From contig QEVV01000006.1 in the NCBI GenBank assembly GCA_003228115.1, positions 89,094-133,334 of the forward strand: 44,241 nucleotides of DNA, read 5' to 3'. Of this stretch, positions 15,920-24,696 are shown piece by piece. A model generated the notes under the pieces. It was not told the DNA's origin, made no database searches, and was given only the letters and a program-made list of their open reading frames with translations. Source of the stretch: Chloroflexota bacterium. Its GTDB lineage: Bacteria > Chloroflexota > Dehalococcoidia > Lucifugimonadales > SAR202-VII-2. The position numbers and the translations under genes are program-made. Positions within the stretch are counted from its first letter, which is position 1; every line of letters begins with the position of its first letter.

Positions 15920-16852
15920 TTGGCCTCAGAGCGTGATCCAGTAATTGTTGTCGAGGGCTTGATCAAGCGGTTCGATGACCTTACCGCTATTGATGGTGTT
16001 TCCTTCAATGTTCCCAGGGGTGAGGTCTTCGGTATCCTTGGTCCCAACGGCGCTGGCAAGACAACAACACTGGAATGCATAGAAGGCCTCCTGAACCCAA
16101 CGCAGGGGAGCATCCGCGTATTGGGCATGGATGTGCCTCGGCAGGCAAGAGAGGTCAAGGAGCGCATTGGTATCCAGTTGCAGGCTTCCTCCTACTTCGA
16201 CTACCTCACCCTCCGAGAGATTCTGCAGCTGTTCCAGCATTTTTACCCCCGCCACATTGCTGTTGACGACCTGCTGGAGCGCATGGACCTCACCGACAAA
16301 GCAGGGACCACCGTCAAGAAACTCTCCGGTGGCCAGAAACAACGCTTCTCCATCGCTGCAACCTTGCTGAATGATCCTGAGTTGGTGTTTTTGGACGAGC
16401 CCACCACCGGCCTCGACCCTCAAGCACGGCGCAATCTCTGGGACCTTATCCAAGAGATCCACTCAGAAGGACGGACGGTCGTGTTGACGACCCACTACAT
16501 GGAAGAGGCTGAAAGACTCTGTGACCGCGTTGCCATTATGGATCAAGGCAAAATCGTGGCCATGGACACCCCGCAAAATCTAGTGCGGTCGCTGCCGACG
16601 CCATACGAAATCAAGGTGGTAGTCAAGGGGAGCCTGTCTCAGGATGGGCTTGAGACTCTTGACAGCGTTGTGAACGTTCGCGCCGGTCAGGACGGAGGAT
16701 TCGCTATAGGTTCTACAAATGCTGCCAGGACCCTTCCGGCGCTCCTCGCCTGGGCGGGACGCGAGGGAAGCGAACTGGAGCACCTAGAGGTGCAGCCGTC
16801 CAACCTGGAGGACGTGTTCCTGTCCTTAACGGGTAGGGGGCTACGGGACTAG
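15920..16852 (+). CDS. ABC-2 type exporter ATP-binding protein (module 1)
   Basis: ATPase subunit of a DrrA/CcmA-like exporter, 310 residues. Walker A GPNGAGKT at 41-48, Q-loop near 87, signature LSGGQKQR at 135-142, Walker B LVFLDEP at 155-161, and the switch His in LTTHYMEEAERLCDR. The C-terminal 80 residues form the accessory domain found in this subfamily and end in LEDVFLSLTGRGLRD. Start TTG 15920 with AAGGGAG about eight bases ahead. Its permease is the gene at 16983; the 130 nt between them hold no gene. Exported substrate unknown (drug, lipid or peptide are the family options). Confidence 0.92.
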   Translation: MASERDPVIVVEGLIKRFDDLTAIDGVSFNVPRGEVFGILGPNGAGKTTTLECIEGLLNPTQGSIRVLGMDVPRQAREVKERIGIQLQASSYFDYLTLREILQLFQHFYPRHIAVDDLLERMDLTDKAGTTVKKLSGGQKQRFSIAATLLNDPELVFLDEPTTGLDPQARRNLWDLIQEIHSEGRTVVLTTHYMEEAERLCDRVAIMDQGKIVAMDTPQNLVRSLPTPYEIKVVVKGSLSQDGLETLDSVVNVRAGQDGGFAIGSTNAARTLPALLAWAGREGSELEHLEVQPSNLEDVFLSLTGRGLRD

Positions 16853-16982
16853 ATCCTCCGTTCCCAGTACGCACACCTTTGACCAGGACGGCCACATTCA
16901 TGGTCGCCTATGATTTTCGACCAAGCGTGTGCTTGGCGCCATGACAGGTAATCAGAGCACATAAAAAGAGTGAGACCACTTG

Positions 16983-18062
16983 ATGGCGTTTCCTAGCCTA
17001 TTCATAGCTAACCTAAGAATCATTTTTCGCAACCGCCAGGCCATTTTTTGGGCACTGGCGTTTCCACTGCTGTTCGTTGTCGTCTTCGGTTTCTTCATTG
17101 GCAACGGCGTTCCCACGACAACAATTGCAGTGGTGGACCATGCCCAGGACCAACTATCCCAGAACTTAATGACTGGCCTCGCCGGTGTGGAGACTCTGGA
17201 ATTGGAGATCCGTGCTGACGAGGCCGAAGCGCGTCAGGAAGTCACGGATGGCGACTTGGGCTTTCTTCTTATCTTGCCGGCGGGGCTTGAAGAGCGGGTG
17301 GCATCCGATCCACCAGCCATAGTGACGCTTCTGTTCGACGAAGGCAGCCCAACCTCGGGGCTCATAGTTGGCGTTGTCCGAAGATTCCTGGATGACGCCA
17401 ACCTCACCCTCGCTGGAGCGCCGACGTTGCTTGTCCTTGATGCGTCTGGGATCTATTCGGACGACGTTGACTACTTCGATTTCCTCCTACCTGGGATACT
17501 GGGCATGGGCATCATGGTCTACTCGATCGTGGGTTTGGCATCTTCTATCACGGTGTTCAGAGAGCAGCGAATCCTCAAGCGGATACAGGCCACGCCTCTT
17601 CGCATTACGACCTTCTTTACGGCTCAAGTTTTGGCGTACCTTACGCTCGCTCTCCTTCAGGCCGCTGTCATCCTTGGGGTTGGCGTTTTGGCCTATGACG
17701 CCAACATCAAAGGCAGCTACCTCGGCATCGGCATCATCGTCCTCTTTGGCAACCTCGTGTTCCTGAGCCTAGGATTCATCGTCGGCGCCTTTTCGAAGAC
17801 AGCGGCGGCGGCTAGCGGCATGGGCAACGCCGTTGCCTTGCCCATGATGTTTCTCTCAGGCGCTTTCTTCCCCAGGGACGGACTGCCCACGGCGCTGAGG
17901 GTTGTCGTGGACTATCTGCCTTTGTCCCCCATGCTTGATGCTTTGAGGGGAGTGGCCCTCGACGGCCGTGCCCTTTGGGAGTTCCCCTTGGAACTGGCGA
18001 TCTTGTCAGCCTGGATCGTCGTTGCCTCGGCAGTGGCCGTCAGGATTTTCCGCTTTTCTTAG
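16983..18062 (+). CDS. ABC-2 type permease (module 1)
   Basis: Membrane subunit paired with the ATPase at 15920, 359 residues. It has the ABC-2 layout: one N-terminal helix (about 18-39, FWALAFPLLFVVVFGFFIG), a large outside loop (40-165), then about five helices in the C-terminal half, with the conserved region FREQRILKRIQATPLRITTFF before the second cluster and LSGAFFPRDGLPTALR near the end. The ATG at 16983 is preceded directly by an in-frame TTG. The single permease would work as a homodimer. Confidence 0.9.
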   Translation: MAFPSLFIANLRIIFRNRQAIFWALAFPLLFVVVFGFFIGNGVPTTTIAVVDHAQDQLSQNLMTGLAGVETLELEIRADEAEARQEVTDGDLGFLLILPAGLEERVASDPPAIVTLLFDEGSPTSGLIVGVVRRFLDDANLTLAGAPTLLVLDASGIYSDDVDYFDFLLPGILGMGIMVYSIVGLASSITVFREQRILKRIQATPLRITTFFTAQVLAYLTLALLQAAVILGVGVLAYDANIKGSYLGIGIIVLFGNLVFLSLGFIVGAFSKTAAAASGMGNAVALPMMFLSGAFFPRDGLPTALRVVVDYLPLSPMLDALRGVALDGRALWEFPLELAILSAWIVVASAVAVRIFRFS

Positions 18063-18171
18063 CATCGAATATGCATCCTCGCCCGACCGATACAGGCATT
18101 GCAGATGCCATTGGCCCTTGATGGGAATCTCAATCGCCGACGGGGCTTGGGCAACACTGACGCCTACGAGG

Positions 18172-18215
18172 CGAGGTGAGACCTCGTTGACAATGAAGGT
18201 CTTTCTGCATACCCT
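18172..18215 (+). promoter_or_regulatory. Promoter with abutting inverted repeat before the GYD gene
   Basis: TTGACA (18187-18192) and TACCCT (18210-18215) are 17 bases apart. Directly against the -35 lies CGAGGT-GAG-ACCTCG (18172-18186), a possible operator. Transcription would begin at about 18222, giving a 19-nt leader with GAGGGGGAGG before GTG 18241. Confidence 0.5.
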
Positions 18216-18240
18216 CTAGCTCGGTTTGAGGGGGAGGCTC

Positions 18241-18561
18241 GTGTCCATATATGTACTACTAACGAAGTTAACCGGCGCCGGTCGGCATACCTTGCATGCG
18301 CGGCCTGAACGCCTTCTGGAGGTTAACCAGGAGGTTGAACGGTTCGGTTGCCGGATTCTGGCCCAATACGCAGTTCTAGGCGCCTTCGACTTTGTGAGCA
18401 TTGTCGAAGCACCGGACAATGGGGCTATAACCCAACTCTCAGCGCATCTTGGGGGTCGCGGCACCGTCAGTATAACCACGCTTTCGGCTATCCCGATTGA
18501 ACGCTATTTGGCCCGCCTGGATGAGTTGGCCGCCGCCAAGGTTCTTAAGTCTGTACCGTAG
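18241..18561 (+). CDS. GYD-domain protein
   Basis: 106 residues from GTG 18241 (MSIYVLLTKLTGAGRHTLHA). GYD-domain proteins are small ferredoxin-fold alpha/beta proteins of unknown function, common in archaea, actinobacteria and Chloroflexota. The first half has the strand-helix pattern VLLTKL..ERLLEVNQEVERFGCRI and the named region AVLGAFDFVSIVEAPDN, where GAFDF replaces GxYD. GAGGGGGAGG before the GTG decides the start. It lies between two ABC export modules with its own promoter, and has a relative at 40284. Confidence 0.78.
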   Translation: MSIYVLLTKLTGAGRHTLHARPERLLEVNQEVERFGCRILAQYAVLGAFDFVSIVEAPDNGAITQLSAHLGGRGTVSITTLSAIPIERYLARLDELAAAKVLKSVP

Positions 18562-18717
18562 GCTAGCGGCAGCTTTCATCGTTTCGGTTGCATCCCCTCC
18601 GCCCAGAACGCCACGACGCTGGTTTCTGGGAGACGCACCCCTTACCTTTCCGCTGGTGAACAATTGGGGAGTCCCTATGGCGTACAAGCCAAGCATCAGG
18701 GCGTTTAGGAGTTTACG

Positions 18718-19467
18718 TTGGCGGGCACCATCCTTGAAGCCAAAGGGCTGAGCAAGTCATTCGACGGCATGTTGGCCGTTGATGACGTTAGCTTCACGAT
18801 CCAGAGGCAGGAGATCTTCGGCCTCCTTGGACCCAACGGCGCTGGAAAGACCACTACCATTCGCATGCTGGCTACCGTTCTTGACGCTGATGGCGGGGAC
18901 GTGGAGATTGGGGGCCACTCTGCCAGGCGGTCATCAGGCCAGGTCCGGGCACTCATAGGTCTCTGCCCGCAAGAGTTGGCCCTCTATGAGGAACTGTCCG
19001 CCCTGGACAACCTTGTGTTCTTTGGCCGCATGGCGGGTCTCGGTAGTCAAGAGGCGAGGGTTAGAGCTGAGGAGAACCTTCAGCTGGTAGGTCTCCAAGA
19101 CCGGGCCAAAGGAGCGGTAGCCAAGTTTTCTGGCGGCATGAAGCGACGAGTGAACCTGGCGATCGCCCTCATGGGGCGGCCGGCACTGCTTTTCCTCGAC
19201 GAGCCCACGGTGGGCATTGATCCCCAGTCTAGGAACCATATCTTCGAAACCATCCTTCGCCTTAGGGACGAAGGTATGAGCGTCCTGTACACCACCCATT
19301 ACATGGAAGAGGCGAACAGACTCTGTGACCGTATCGCCATCATTGATAATGGGCGGATTATTGCGATTGGAACCCCCGTCGAATTGAAAACAGAGTTGGG
19401 AGACCCCGCTCAGGTGACCTTGGAAGAAGTATTCCTCCATCTCACGGGCCGCAGCCTTAGAGACTAA
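18718..19467 (+). CDS. ABC-2 type exporter ATP-binding protein (module 2)
   Basis: Second ATPase of the exporter class, 249 residues. Walker A GPNGAGKT at 38-45, signature FSGGMKRR at 137-144 (Phe for the usual Leu), Walker B LLFLDEP at 157-163, and switch His in YTTHYMEEANRLCDR. It is shorter than the module 1 ATPase and lacks most of its C-terminal accessory domain, but ends with the related LEEVFLHLTGRSLRD. TTG 18718 follows AGGAG by six bases. The two permease genes follow at 3 and 2 nt, a clear operon. Confidence 0.92.
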   Translation: MAGTILEAKGLSKSFDGMLAVDDVSFTIQRQEIFGLLGPNGAGKTTTIRMLATVLDADGGDVEIGGHSARRSSGQVRALIGLCPQELALYEELSALDNLVFFGRMAGLGSQEARVRAEENLQLVGLQDRAKGAVAKFSGGMKRRVNLAIALMGRPALLFLDEPTVGIDPQSRNHIFETILRLRDEGMSVLYTTHYMEEANRLCDRIAIIDNGRIIAIGTPVELKTELGDPAQVTLEEVFLHLTGRSLRD

Positions 19468-19470
19468 GGG

Positions 19471-20652
19471 ATGTTCCGGCCGCTCCACATTGCCCTCCTA
19501 GAAACGAAGCGGTTTCTCCTTGATCGCGGCGACCTTGCTTTCAGCTTGGCCCTGCCAGTCGTGCTCTTTGCCCTCATGTATGGCACCTTTGGCGGCGGGG
19601 AGTCCTTCAATGGCACTGCCCACTTCGTTGACCTGGACGGCGGACCAGCAGCCAAACTGCTTGTAGAAAGCCTCAGCGACATTGATGGCATCGATGTTGA
19701 GATGCACTCCCTCGAAGATGCCGATCAGGGTCTCGACAGATCAAGCTTCCTATCAGTTGCCGTTATCCCTGAGGGCTTTTCTGAGGCGCTTGATGACGGC
19801 GAGCAGACGTCCCTCACCTTTCGCCAGCGAGGCTCCGGTGGAAACGAGAGCCAAATCATCAACGGCATCATCAGGGCAATCACCCAGGAAATGGCGGGAG
19901 AGGCTCAAGTCTATTCGGTTGTGCGAGAGGTGATCGGGGAAAGTAGCCTGCCTGCTTCTCAGGTTAACCAGGCGGTTTTCACCAGTCTTGCAGAGGCGCA
20001 CCAAAGCCCATCCGTTGTCGTGCGAAGTATTGATGTTGGTGGCGCCAGCGCAGAAGTGCTGCATCGGCTCCTTCCTGGGATTCTGGTGATGTTCCTGTTG
20101 TTTGCCGTTAGCCTGGGAAGCCAGGCTTTGGTTGAGGAACGCCGTATCGGAACATTGGAACGGCTGCTCACGACCCGCCTCAGCCTGAACCAGCTTTTCG
20201 CCGGGCGGTTCTTGGCAGGGGTGTCCCGTGCAATGGTCCAAGCGGTGGTGCTCCTTGGCCTCGCCTTTGTTGTCCTTCAGGTGGGTGGGGCTAGCGTATT
20301 CGTTCAGACACTTATTTTCTGCGTCCTTGTTGCCGCCGCGGTTAGCGCCGTGAGCTTATTGATTGGCACGCTGGCCCGGAGCCGTGATCAAGCCACCTGG
20401 TCAGCGGTCTTCTTCACCATGTTCATGACGGTCTTCGGTGGCACGTTCTTTGAGGTAGGAAACACTGGCGCGCTGGCCTTCCTGAGCAAGTTCACCATCA
20501 ACAAGTATGCGATTGATGCGCTAGAGGGGTTGGTGTCGGGAGCTGAGGGGCTGAGCACCCAGGGACCTGAAGCGGCCATCATCGCCGGAGTAGCCGTTGC
20601 CAGCCTGCTGTTTGCCAGACTGGCTTTCCGAACTGGCGTGGGGGGGCGTTAG
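19471..20652 (+). CDS. ABC-2 type permease (module 2, first subunit)
   Basis: 393 residues with the YhgE/YbhS-like ABC-2 layout: N-terminal helix (about 18-36, LAFSLALPVVLFALMYGTF), a long outside loop to about 195, then five helices from VLHRLLPGILVMFLLFAVSL on, with the conserved EERRIGTLERLLTTRLSLNQL segment and the GGTFFEVG region between the last helices. Three bases follow the ATPase stop. It probably forms a heterodimer with the next gene product. Substrate unknown. Confidence 0.9.
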   Translation: MFRPLHIALLETKRFLLDRGDLAFSLALPVVLFALMYGTFGGGESFNGTAHFVDLDGGPAAKLLVESLSDIDGIDVEMHSLEDADQGLDRSSFLSVAVIPEGFSEALDDGEQTSLTFRQRGSGGNESQIINGIIRAITQEMAGEAQVYSVVREVIGESSLPASQVNQAVFTSLAEAHQSPSVVVRSIDVGGASAEVLHRLLPGILVMFLLFAVSLGSQALVEERRIGTLERLLTTRLSLNQLFAGRFLAGVSRAMVQAVVLLGLAFVVLQVGGASVFVQTLIFCVLVAAAVSAVSLLIGTLARSRDQATWSAVFFTMFMTVFGGTFFEVGNTGALAFLSKFTINKYAIDALEGLVSGAEGLSTQGPEAAIIAGVAVASLLFARLAFRTGVGGR

Positions 20653-20654
20653 CC

Positions 20655-21854
20655 ATGGGCAGCCTCCTCAAGCAAAGCCTCGTGCTCGCTGGCAAAGACA
20701 TGAAAGTCTTTTTCAAAGACCGGTTCGCAGTGGTCTTCGCCCTGGCGTTTCCCGTGATGTTCATTCTCGCCTTCAGCCTTGCCCTATCGGGCGTTGGGCT
20801 GGAAGACGACAAGCTGATCTTGACGGTGGCCACCCAGGAACCGCCGGGCGGCCTCAGCCATCGCTTGATCGAGGGAATGGAGGTCTCCACGGACGTAACT
20901 ATCCGTGTCCTCTCCTATGAAGAGGCTCTTCAAAGCGTGGAGAAGGAACGGTTGGGAGGTTTCGTTTCATTTCCCGCCGATTTCTCACAACGTTTGCTCA
21001 GCGGGCAAGCAACCCAGCTTGAGGTCTTTGCCCATGTTGACCAACCCAGTACCAGACTGGCGTTGGAAGGCCTCGCCCGCGCCATATCCAGCAGGCTCAC
21101 AAACGGGCAGGCAGCGCTGACTGCCGTGATCGGGTTAAGGGCAATGGAAGGTAGACAGTTGTCGGCTGAAGATATGGCTGCGTTGCTAGCGATCGCAGGG
21201 CAGGAGCCGCCCGTCGCCTTTGTTGTGGAGAGGATCGGCGACATAAAGGACTTCAATGCCGGCGACTTCACCATGCCCGGCTACTTGACCATGTTCGTGT
21301 TCTTTGCCGCCGCTCTCAGTGCCGAAGCGATAGCCAAGGAGCGGCAGAACCACACCCTGGAGCGGCTCATGGCCAATGGGGTTCGCAGGGAGTCAGTGGT
21401 GCTGGGGAAGTTCTTCGGGGCAACGTACAAAGGACTTATTCAACTGGCCGTGTTGTGGTCCGTCGGCGTACTGGCCTTCAACGTAGACCTCGGAGTGTCT
21501 CCCGTTGCAACTATTCTGCTTTCTGTCTTGATGGTGTTGGCGTCGGCGGGGTTTGGCATTCTCCTTGCCTCTTTCGTTAGGACGGTGCGAGCCGCGTCAT
21601 CGGCTGGGGTACTCTCGGCGCTGGTACTGGCGCCAATCGGTGGGAGTTGGTGGCCTCTGTTCATTGCCCCCCCTTTCATGCAGTTCCTGGCAAAGCTGAC
21701 GCCACACGGTTGGGCCAACGCCGGCTTCAACAAGCTGATGTTATTCGGGGCTGACTTTGGAGATGTCCTCTGGGAGATGACGGCGCTGCTGGCCTTTGGG
21801 CTAGCCTTTTTGGCCGTGGCCTTGCTGAAGTTCCGAATGGCCCCAAGCGGCTAG
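20655..21854 (+). CDS. ABC-2 type permease (module 2, second subunit)
   Basis: 399 residues with the same architecture as the preceding permease: N-terminal helix FAVVFALAFPVMFILAFSLALS, outside loop to about 205, then helices from MPGYLTMFVFFAAALS, the conserved KERQNHTLERLMANGVRRESV segment and GSWWPLFIAPPFM before the last two helices. Two bases separate it from the previous gene. It is the last gene of the operon and is followed by a strong terminator. Confidence 0.9.
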   Translation: MGSLLKQSLVLAGKDMKVFFKDRFAVVFALAFPVMFILAFSLALSGVGLEDDKLILTVATQEPPGGLSHRLIEGMEVSTDVTIRVLSYEEALQSVEKERLGGFVSFPADFSQRLLSGQATQLEVFAHVDQPSTRLALEGLARAISSRLTNGQAALTAVIGLRAMEGRQLSAEDMAALLAIAGQEPPVAFVVERIGDIKDFNAGDFTMPGYLTMFVFFAAALSAEAIAKERQNHTLERLMANGVRRESVVLGKFFGATYKGLIQLAVLWSVGVLAFNVDLGVSPVATILLSVLMVLASAGFGILLASFVRTVRAASSAGVLSALVLAPIGGSWWPLFIAPPFMQFLAKLTPHGWANAGFNKLMLFGADFGDVLWEMTALLAFGLAFLAVALLKFRMAPSG

Positions 21855-21938
21855 CGGACCTCAGAGCTTGCTCAAAGGCGTGCCCACTTCCGCCCGGAGA
21901 CCGATCAGGGAGCCCTGGAGTGCGAGCCAGCAGAAACC

Positions 21939-21977
21939 AAAATGAAGAGAGGGTCGCTTGACCCTCTCTTCATTTTT
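21939..21977 (+). terminator. Strong terminator of ABC module 2
   Basis: Seventeen-base stem AAAATGAAGAGAGGGTC (21939-21955) pairing with GACCCTCTCTTCATTTT (21960-21976) around loop GCTT, ending in a T-run. It begins 84 bases past the last permease stop. Confidence 0.92.
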
Positions 21978-22058
21978 CCGAAACACTTCCCAGACCACCT
22001 CACGCATGAAAGTGAGGCAGCGACGCGTACTCACCAATTTCTCAGGGCTTTAGCGGCT

Positions 22059-22090
22059 ATGTAGGCTAGGCGACAAACCCAAGCCTACAT
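22059..22090. repeat. Inverted repeat between convergent genes
   Basis: ATGTAGGCT (22059-22067) and AGCCTACAT (22082-22090) can pair around 14 bases. It lies 66 bases past the DUF5679 stop and may act as a weak terminator for it, but has no U-run. The rest of 21978-22155 shows nothing I can identify. Confidence 0.4.
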
Positions 22091-22155
22091 CATGCCAACT
22101 ACGCTCTGAGACGCCGAGCCAACTGATGCAGCTCTCGACGAATGGTCGGCGTGAC

Positions 22156-22299
22156 CTAGGAGGCTTTACCGATGCGGAACATCTTTGTTCCGCAAACCGG
22201 GCAGGCACCCTGGGTCGCCGGGCGACCATTCTTCATGGTGATGGACTTGGCGTCCTTGATCTCTCGTGACTCGCGGCACTTAACGCAATATCCCTGCAT
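22156..22299 (-). CDS. DUF5679 zinc mini-protein
   Basis: 47-residue protein MQGYCVKCRESREIKDAK.., with two CxxC pairs (YCVKC and ACPVCG) that should bind one zinc ion. It matches the DUF5679 pattern, a short conserved family common in Chloroflexota, with the invariant-looking core MKNGRPATQGACPVCGTKMF. Function unknown; a ribosome- or RNA-associated role is only a guess. AGGAGG five to six bases before the ATG decides this start over a longer in-frame reading. It has its own promoter. Confidence 0.88.
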   Translation of the reverse strand: MQGYCVKCRESREIKDAKSITMKNGRPATQGACPVCGTKMFRIGKAS

Positions 22300-22327
22300 G
22301 GGTCCCTCCTGAGGCAGAGCTAACTCG

Positions 22328-22356
22328 TTTATCTCACGATTCCCGCGATTCGTCAA
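22328..22356 (-). promoter_or_regulatory. Promoter for the DUF5679 gene
   Basis: Read on the minus strand: TTGACG (22356-22351), 17 bases, then GATAAA (22333-22328). The start point would be about 22321, about 22 bases before the AUG at 22299. Confidence 0.5.
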
Positions 22357-22467
22357 CAGTGTTTTGGCTCAATTTACCTTGAATTACGCCTGGCGGGCCC
22401 ATTTTGACGCATATAGCCCCTGCCTGGCGGGTAGAATAGGGGCCTTATAGCTTTTGGAGGGGACTTC

Positions 22468-23421
22468 ATGCGTATCGGCATCCTGTTACCAACGAGGGGG
22501 ATGGAGGTCATGGATGGCGGGCCTCCAGACCCCGGTTTGTTGTTGGCTCTGGCTGAATTGACCGAGTCAGCGGGCCTGGACTCCGTGTGGGTCGGCGATA
22601 GCCTGACTGCCAAACCAAGGCTCGACCCACTGACAACGCTGGCGGCGGTGGCGACCCGTACGCAGCGGGTTCGGCTGGGAACTGCCGTGTTGCTGCCGAG
22701 CCTGCGGCCCCCGGTAGTGCTGGCCCATGTCATAGGATCGGTTGATTACCTATCACAGGGGCGGTTGGTGTTGGGCATGGGGGTTGGCGGAGCCTTCACG
22801 GAAGAAATGAGGCGGGAGTGGGTGGCAGCCGGGGTGCCGACGAGCCAGCGCGGCGCCCGGCTCGAAGAAACGATCCACATTCTGCGAGATCTGTGGACTG
22901 GGAATGAGGTTGCCTATGAGGGCAGGCACTTCCAGTTCGACCCTGTAGCGGTGCGGCCCTTGCCCCCCAACGGCAGCGTGCCGCTGCTTACGGCGTGCCA
23001 TAGTCACACGGGCTCGGAGCGTCAACTCCGCCGGGCGGCCCGCCTGGGAGATGGTTTCATCTCCATAACGGCCTCTCCCGAGGAATTTGGCGTTGTTAAG
23101 GACACGGTGTGGTCCTATGCCGAGGAAGAGGGCAGAGACCCTTCGGGTTTCCAGTCGGTTTTCTATATGACGGTGAATATTGCCGCCGATCCAGCCAAGG
23201 CGTCCGAAGAGGCTAATGGTTTTTTGTTGCGCTACTACGGCGTGAACCACTGGGGCGACAAGTGGGGTCCATTTGGAAGGCCTGAGGCCGTGGCTAGACG
23301 CATGCAGGAGTACGCCGCGGCTGGAGCTGACACGGTTGTTGTCCGGTTTGCTTCGTTCCGCTTCTTGGATCAACTGGAGACATTCGTGCGTGAGGTAGTC
23401 CCGTTGCTATCTGACTCGTAA
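22468..23421 (+). CDS. LLM-class (luciferase-like) flavin/F420-dependent oxidoreductase
   Basis: 317-residue (beta/alpha)8-barrel oxidoreductase of the bacterial luciferase-like family. Visible elements: MRIGILLPTRG strand 1, GLDSVWVGDSL, PLTTLAAVATRTQRVRLGTAVLLPSLR (typical family stretch) and GRLVLGMGVGG, which contacts the cofactor. TIM-barrel C-terminus with AGADTVVVRF. TTGGAGGGG precedes ATG 22468. Members use FMN with oxygen or F420; the sequence does not discriminate between them. Monocistronic, followed by a palindromic repeat. Confidence 0.88.
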   Translation: MRIGILLPTRGMEVMDGGPPDPGLLLALAELTESAGLDSVWVGDSLTAKPRLDPLTTLAAVATRTQRVRLGTAVLLPSLRPPVVLAHVIGSVDYLSQGRLVLGMGVGGAFTEEMRREWVAAGVPTSQRGARLEETIHILRDLWTGNEVAYEGRHFQFDPVAVRPLPPNGSVPLLTACHSHTGSERQLRRAARLGDGFISITASPEEFGVVKDTVWSYAEEEGRDPSGFQSVFYMTVNIAADPAKASEEANGFLLRYYGVNHWGDKWGPFGRPEAVARRMQEYAAAGADTVVVRFASFRFLDQLETFVREVVPLLSDS

Positions 23422-23487
23422 CGAATCCCGAAGTGCAATGATGTCAGGCCGAAACGGGACGATGGATGGTCCTTGAGGGCATAGCGC

Positions 23488-23517
23488 CGTAGGGGCGTTC
23501 AATTGAACGCCCCTACG
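23488..23517. repeat. 30-bp perfect palindrome
   Basis: Each half is 15 bases; the left half is CGTAGGGGCGTTCAA. The same core, GTAGGGGCGTTCAA and its complement, recurs in a longer palindrome at 33407-33446. It lies between the convergent LLM and aldo/keto reductase genes and could also act as a two-way terminator. Confidence 0.85.
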
Positions 23518-23597
23518 TTCGTCATTAACGAAGATCGCGTCTAGATGCAATGGCTATCAGTGCTGCAGCAGACATAGGGATCCAGTGCAGGGAAGCC

Positions 23598-24551
23598 TCA
23601 GCGGCCAACCGCCTGGTCAATGCGCTGGATCAGTTCTGCGTCCAGGGGGCCTCGCGCCTCGGCCTCGACGCATTCCCTTAGCTCCTGTCGGTTCTTAACG
23701 CCCAGAACAACCGTGTCGACGTCCTGCATTGAGAGGGAGTAGCGATGGGCCAGGGCCGCGGCTGACTCTCCAATCTCTTTGGCAATGGCCCGGAAGGGTG
23801 CAGCCCGGTTGAAGTCGGCAACCTCCGGGTGATCCTCCGCAAGGGGCCGATCCAGGGCATCGGTAAGAGCGCCGGCCTGGACAGCCCGAATGCCCATAAC
23901 AGCCGCTCCTTTGCGGCCTGCGGCGCTAATGATGTCCCTCGGTCGGGCGGGCTCGTCGAACCGCTTAAGGCCGCCAGGTGAGTCCAGACAGTTTGCTATG
24001 GCCTGCACCGCCTGAGGCGCTGGGTCGCCCTCGATGGCTTGGATCAGGATGGAGGGCAGGCCGATCGCCGACATTCCCCACGCCCCTATGAGCCCCCGCT
24101 CTCTTAGCTTCAAAAAAGCTGGCACCACCGCTTCGCGGAACACGCCAAATGGCGTGCCTTGATACTGGTCTTCAGCGCCGTCTGGGATGGTTTGGCTGTG
24201 GAGGAACAGGACGTCTACATATTCCAGCTTCAATCTGTCGAAGCTTTCCCGCAGGCTGGTCTCCAGGGCAGCGGCGATCTCGCTGGCCGGAAGGTTCTCC
24301 AGGCGGCACTTGGTGCTGATCCTGACGCCCTGGGGCAGCTTTCCCCCAAAGGTCGCCCCAATGACGCTCTCAGCCTCTCCCTGGCCGTAAAGGGGTGCAA
24401 CATCCAGCATCGTAATGCCGGCCTCGACAGCCTCTCGCGTTGTGGCGATGGCTTCGTCTCGAGTCGTCGCTCCCCAGACTTGACCGATACCGCCGCCACC
24501 CAGGGTCAGGGCGCTGACGGGCCATAGCGATCCAAACGTTCGTGTTTTCAT
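23598..24551 (-). CDS. Aldo/keto reductase (second of three)
   Basis: 317 residues from ATG 24549-24551, where GAGGAGG lies five bases ahead; an upstream in-frame start is less likely. Tetrad: Asp50 (MLDVAPLYG), Tyr55, Lys81 (STKCRLE), His118 (LFLHSQT). The N-terminus is glycine-rich (TLGGGGIGQVWG). The helix after strand 7 has VDTVVLGVKNRQELRE. It resembles D-threo-aldose dehydrogenase-like members. Divergent from the HTH gene. Confidence 0.88.
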   Translation of the reverse strand: MKTRTFGSLWPVSALTLGGGGIGQVWGATTRDEAIATTREAVEAGITMLDVAPLYGQGEAESVIGATFGGKLPQGVRISTKCRLENLPASEIAAALETSLRESFDRLKLEYVDVLFLHSQTIPDGAEDQYQGTPFGVFREAVVPAFLKLRERGLIGAWGMSAIGLPSILIQAIEGDPAPQAVQAIANCLDSPGGLKRFDEPARPRDIISAAGRKGAAVMGIRAVQAGALTDALDRPLAEDHPEVADFNRAAPFRAIAKEIGESAAALAHRYSLSMQDVDTVVLGVKNRQELRECVEAEARGPLDAELIQRIDQAVGR

Positions 24552-24696
24552 GTGTCCTCCTCTGAGCTTCATAGATTTTACCCGGTCTGGGCTGGTTTTG
24601 GGCGGCATCACAAGAAAGTCCAAAGTGTGGGCTTCGTTGGAGCGAAACGACAGCTCGTTCGTTGCCTTGTTACACGGTTTCGTGTATCTCCTCGCA

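Noticed and set aside
16893..16922. TTGACC...TATGAT as a promoter for the module 1 permease
   Set aside because: The two elements are 24 bases apart, too far for one polymerase.
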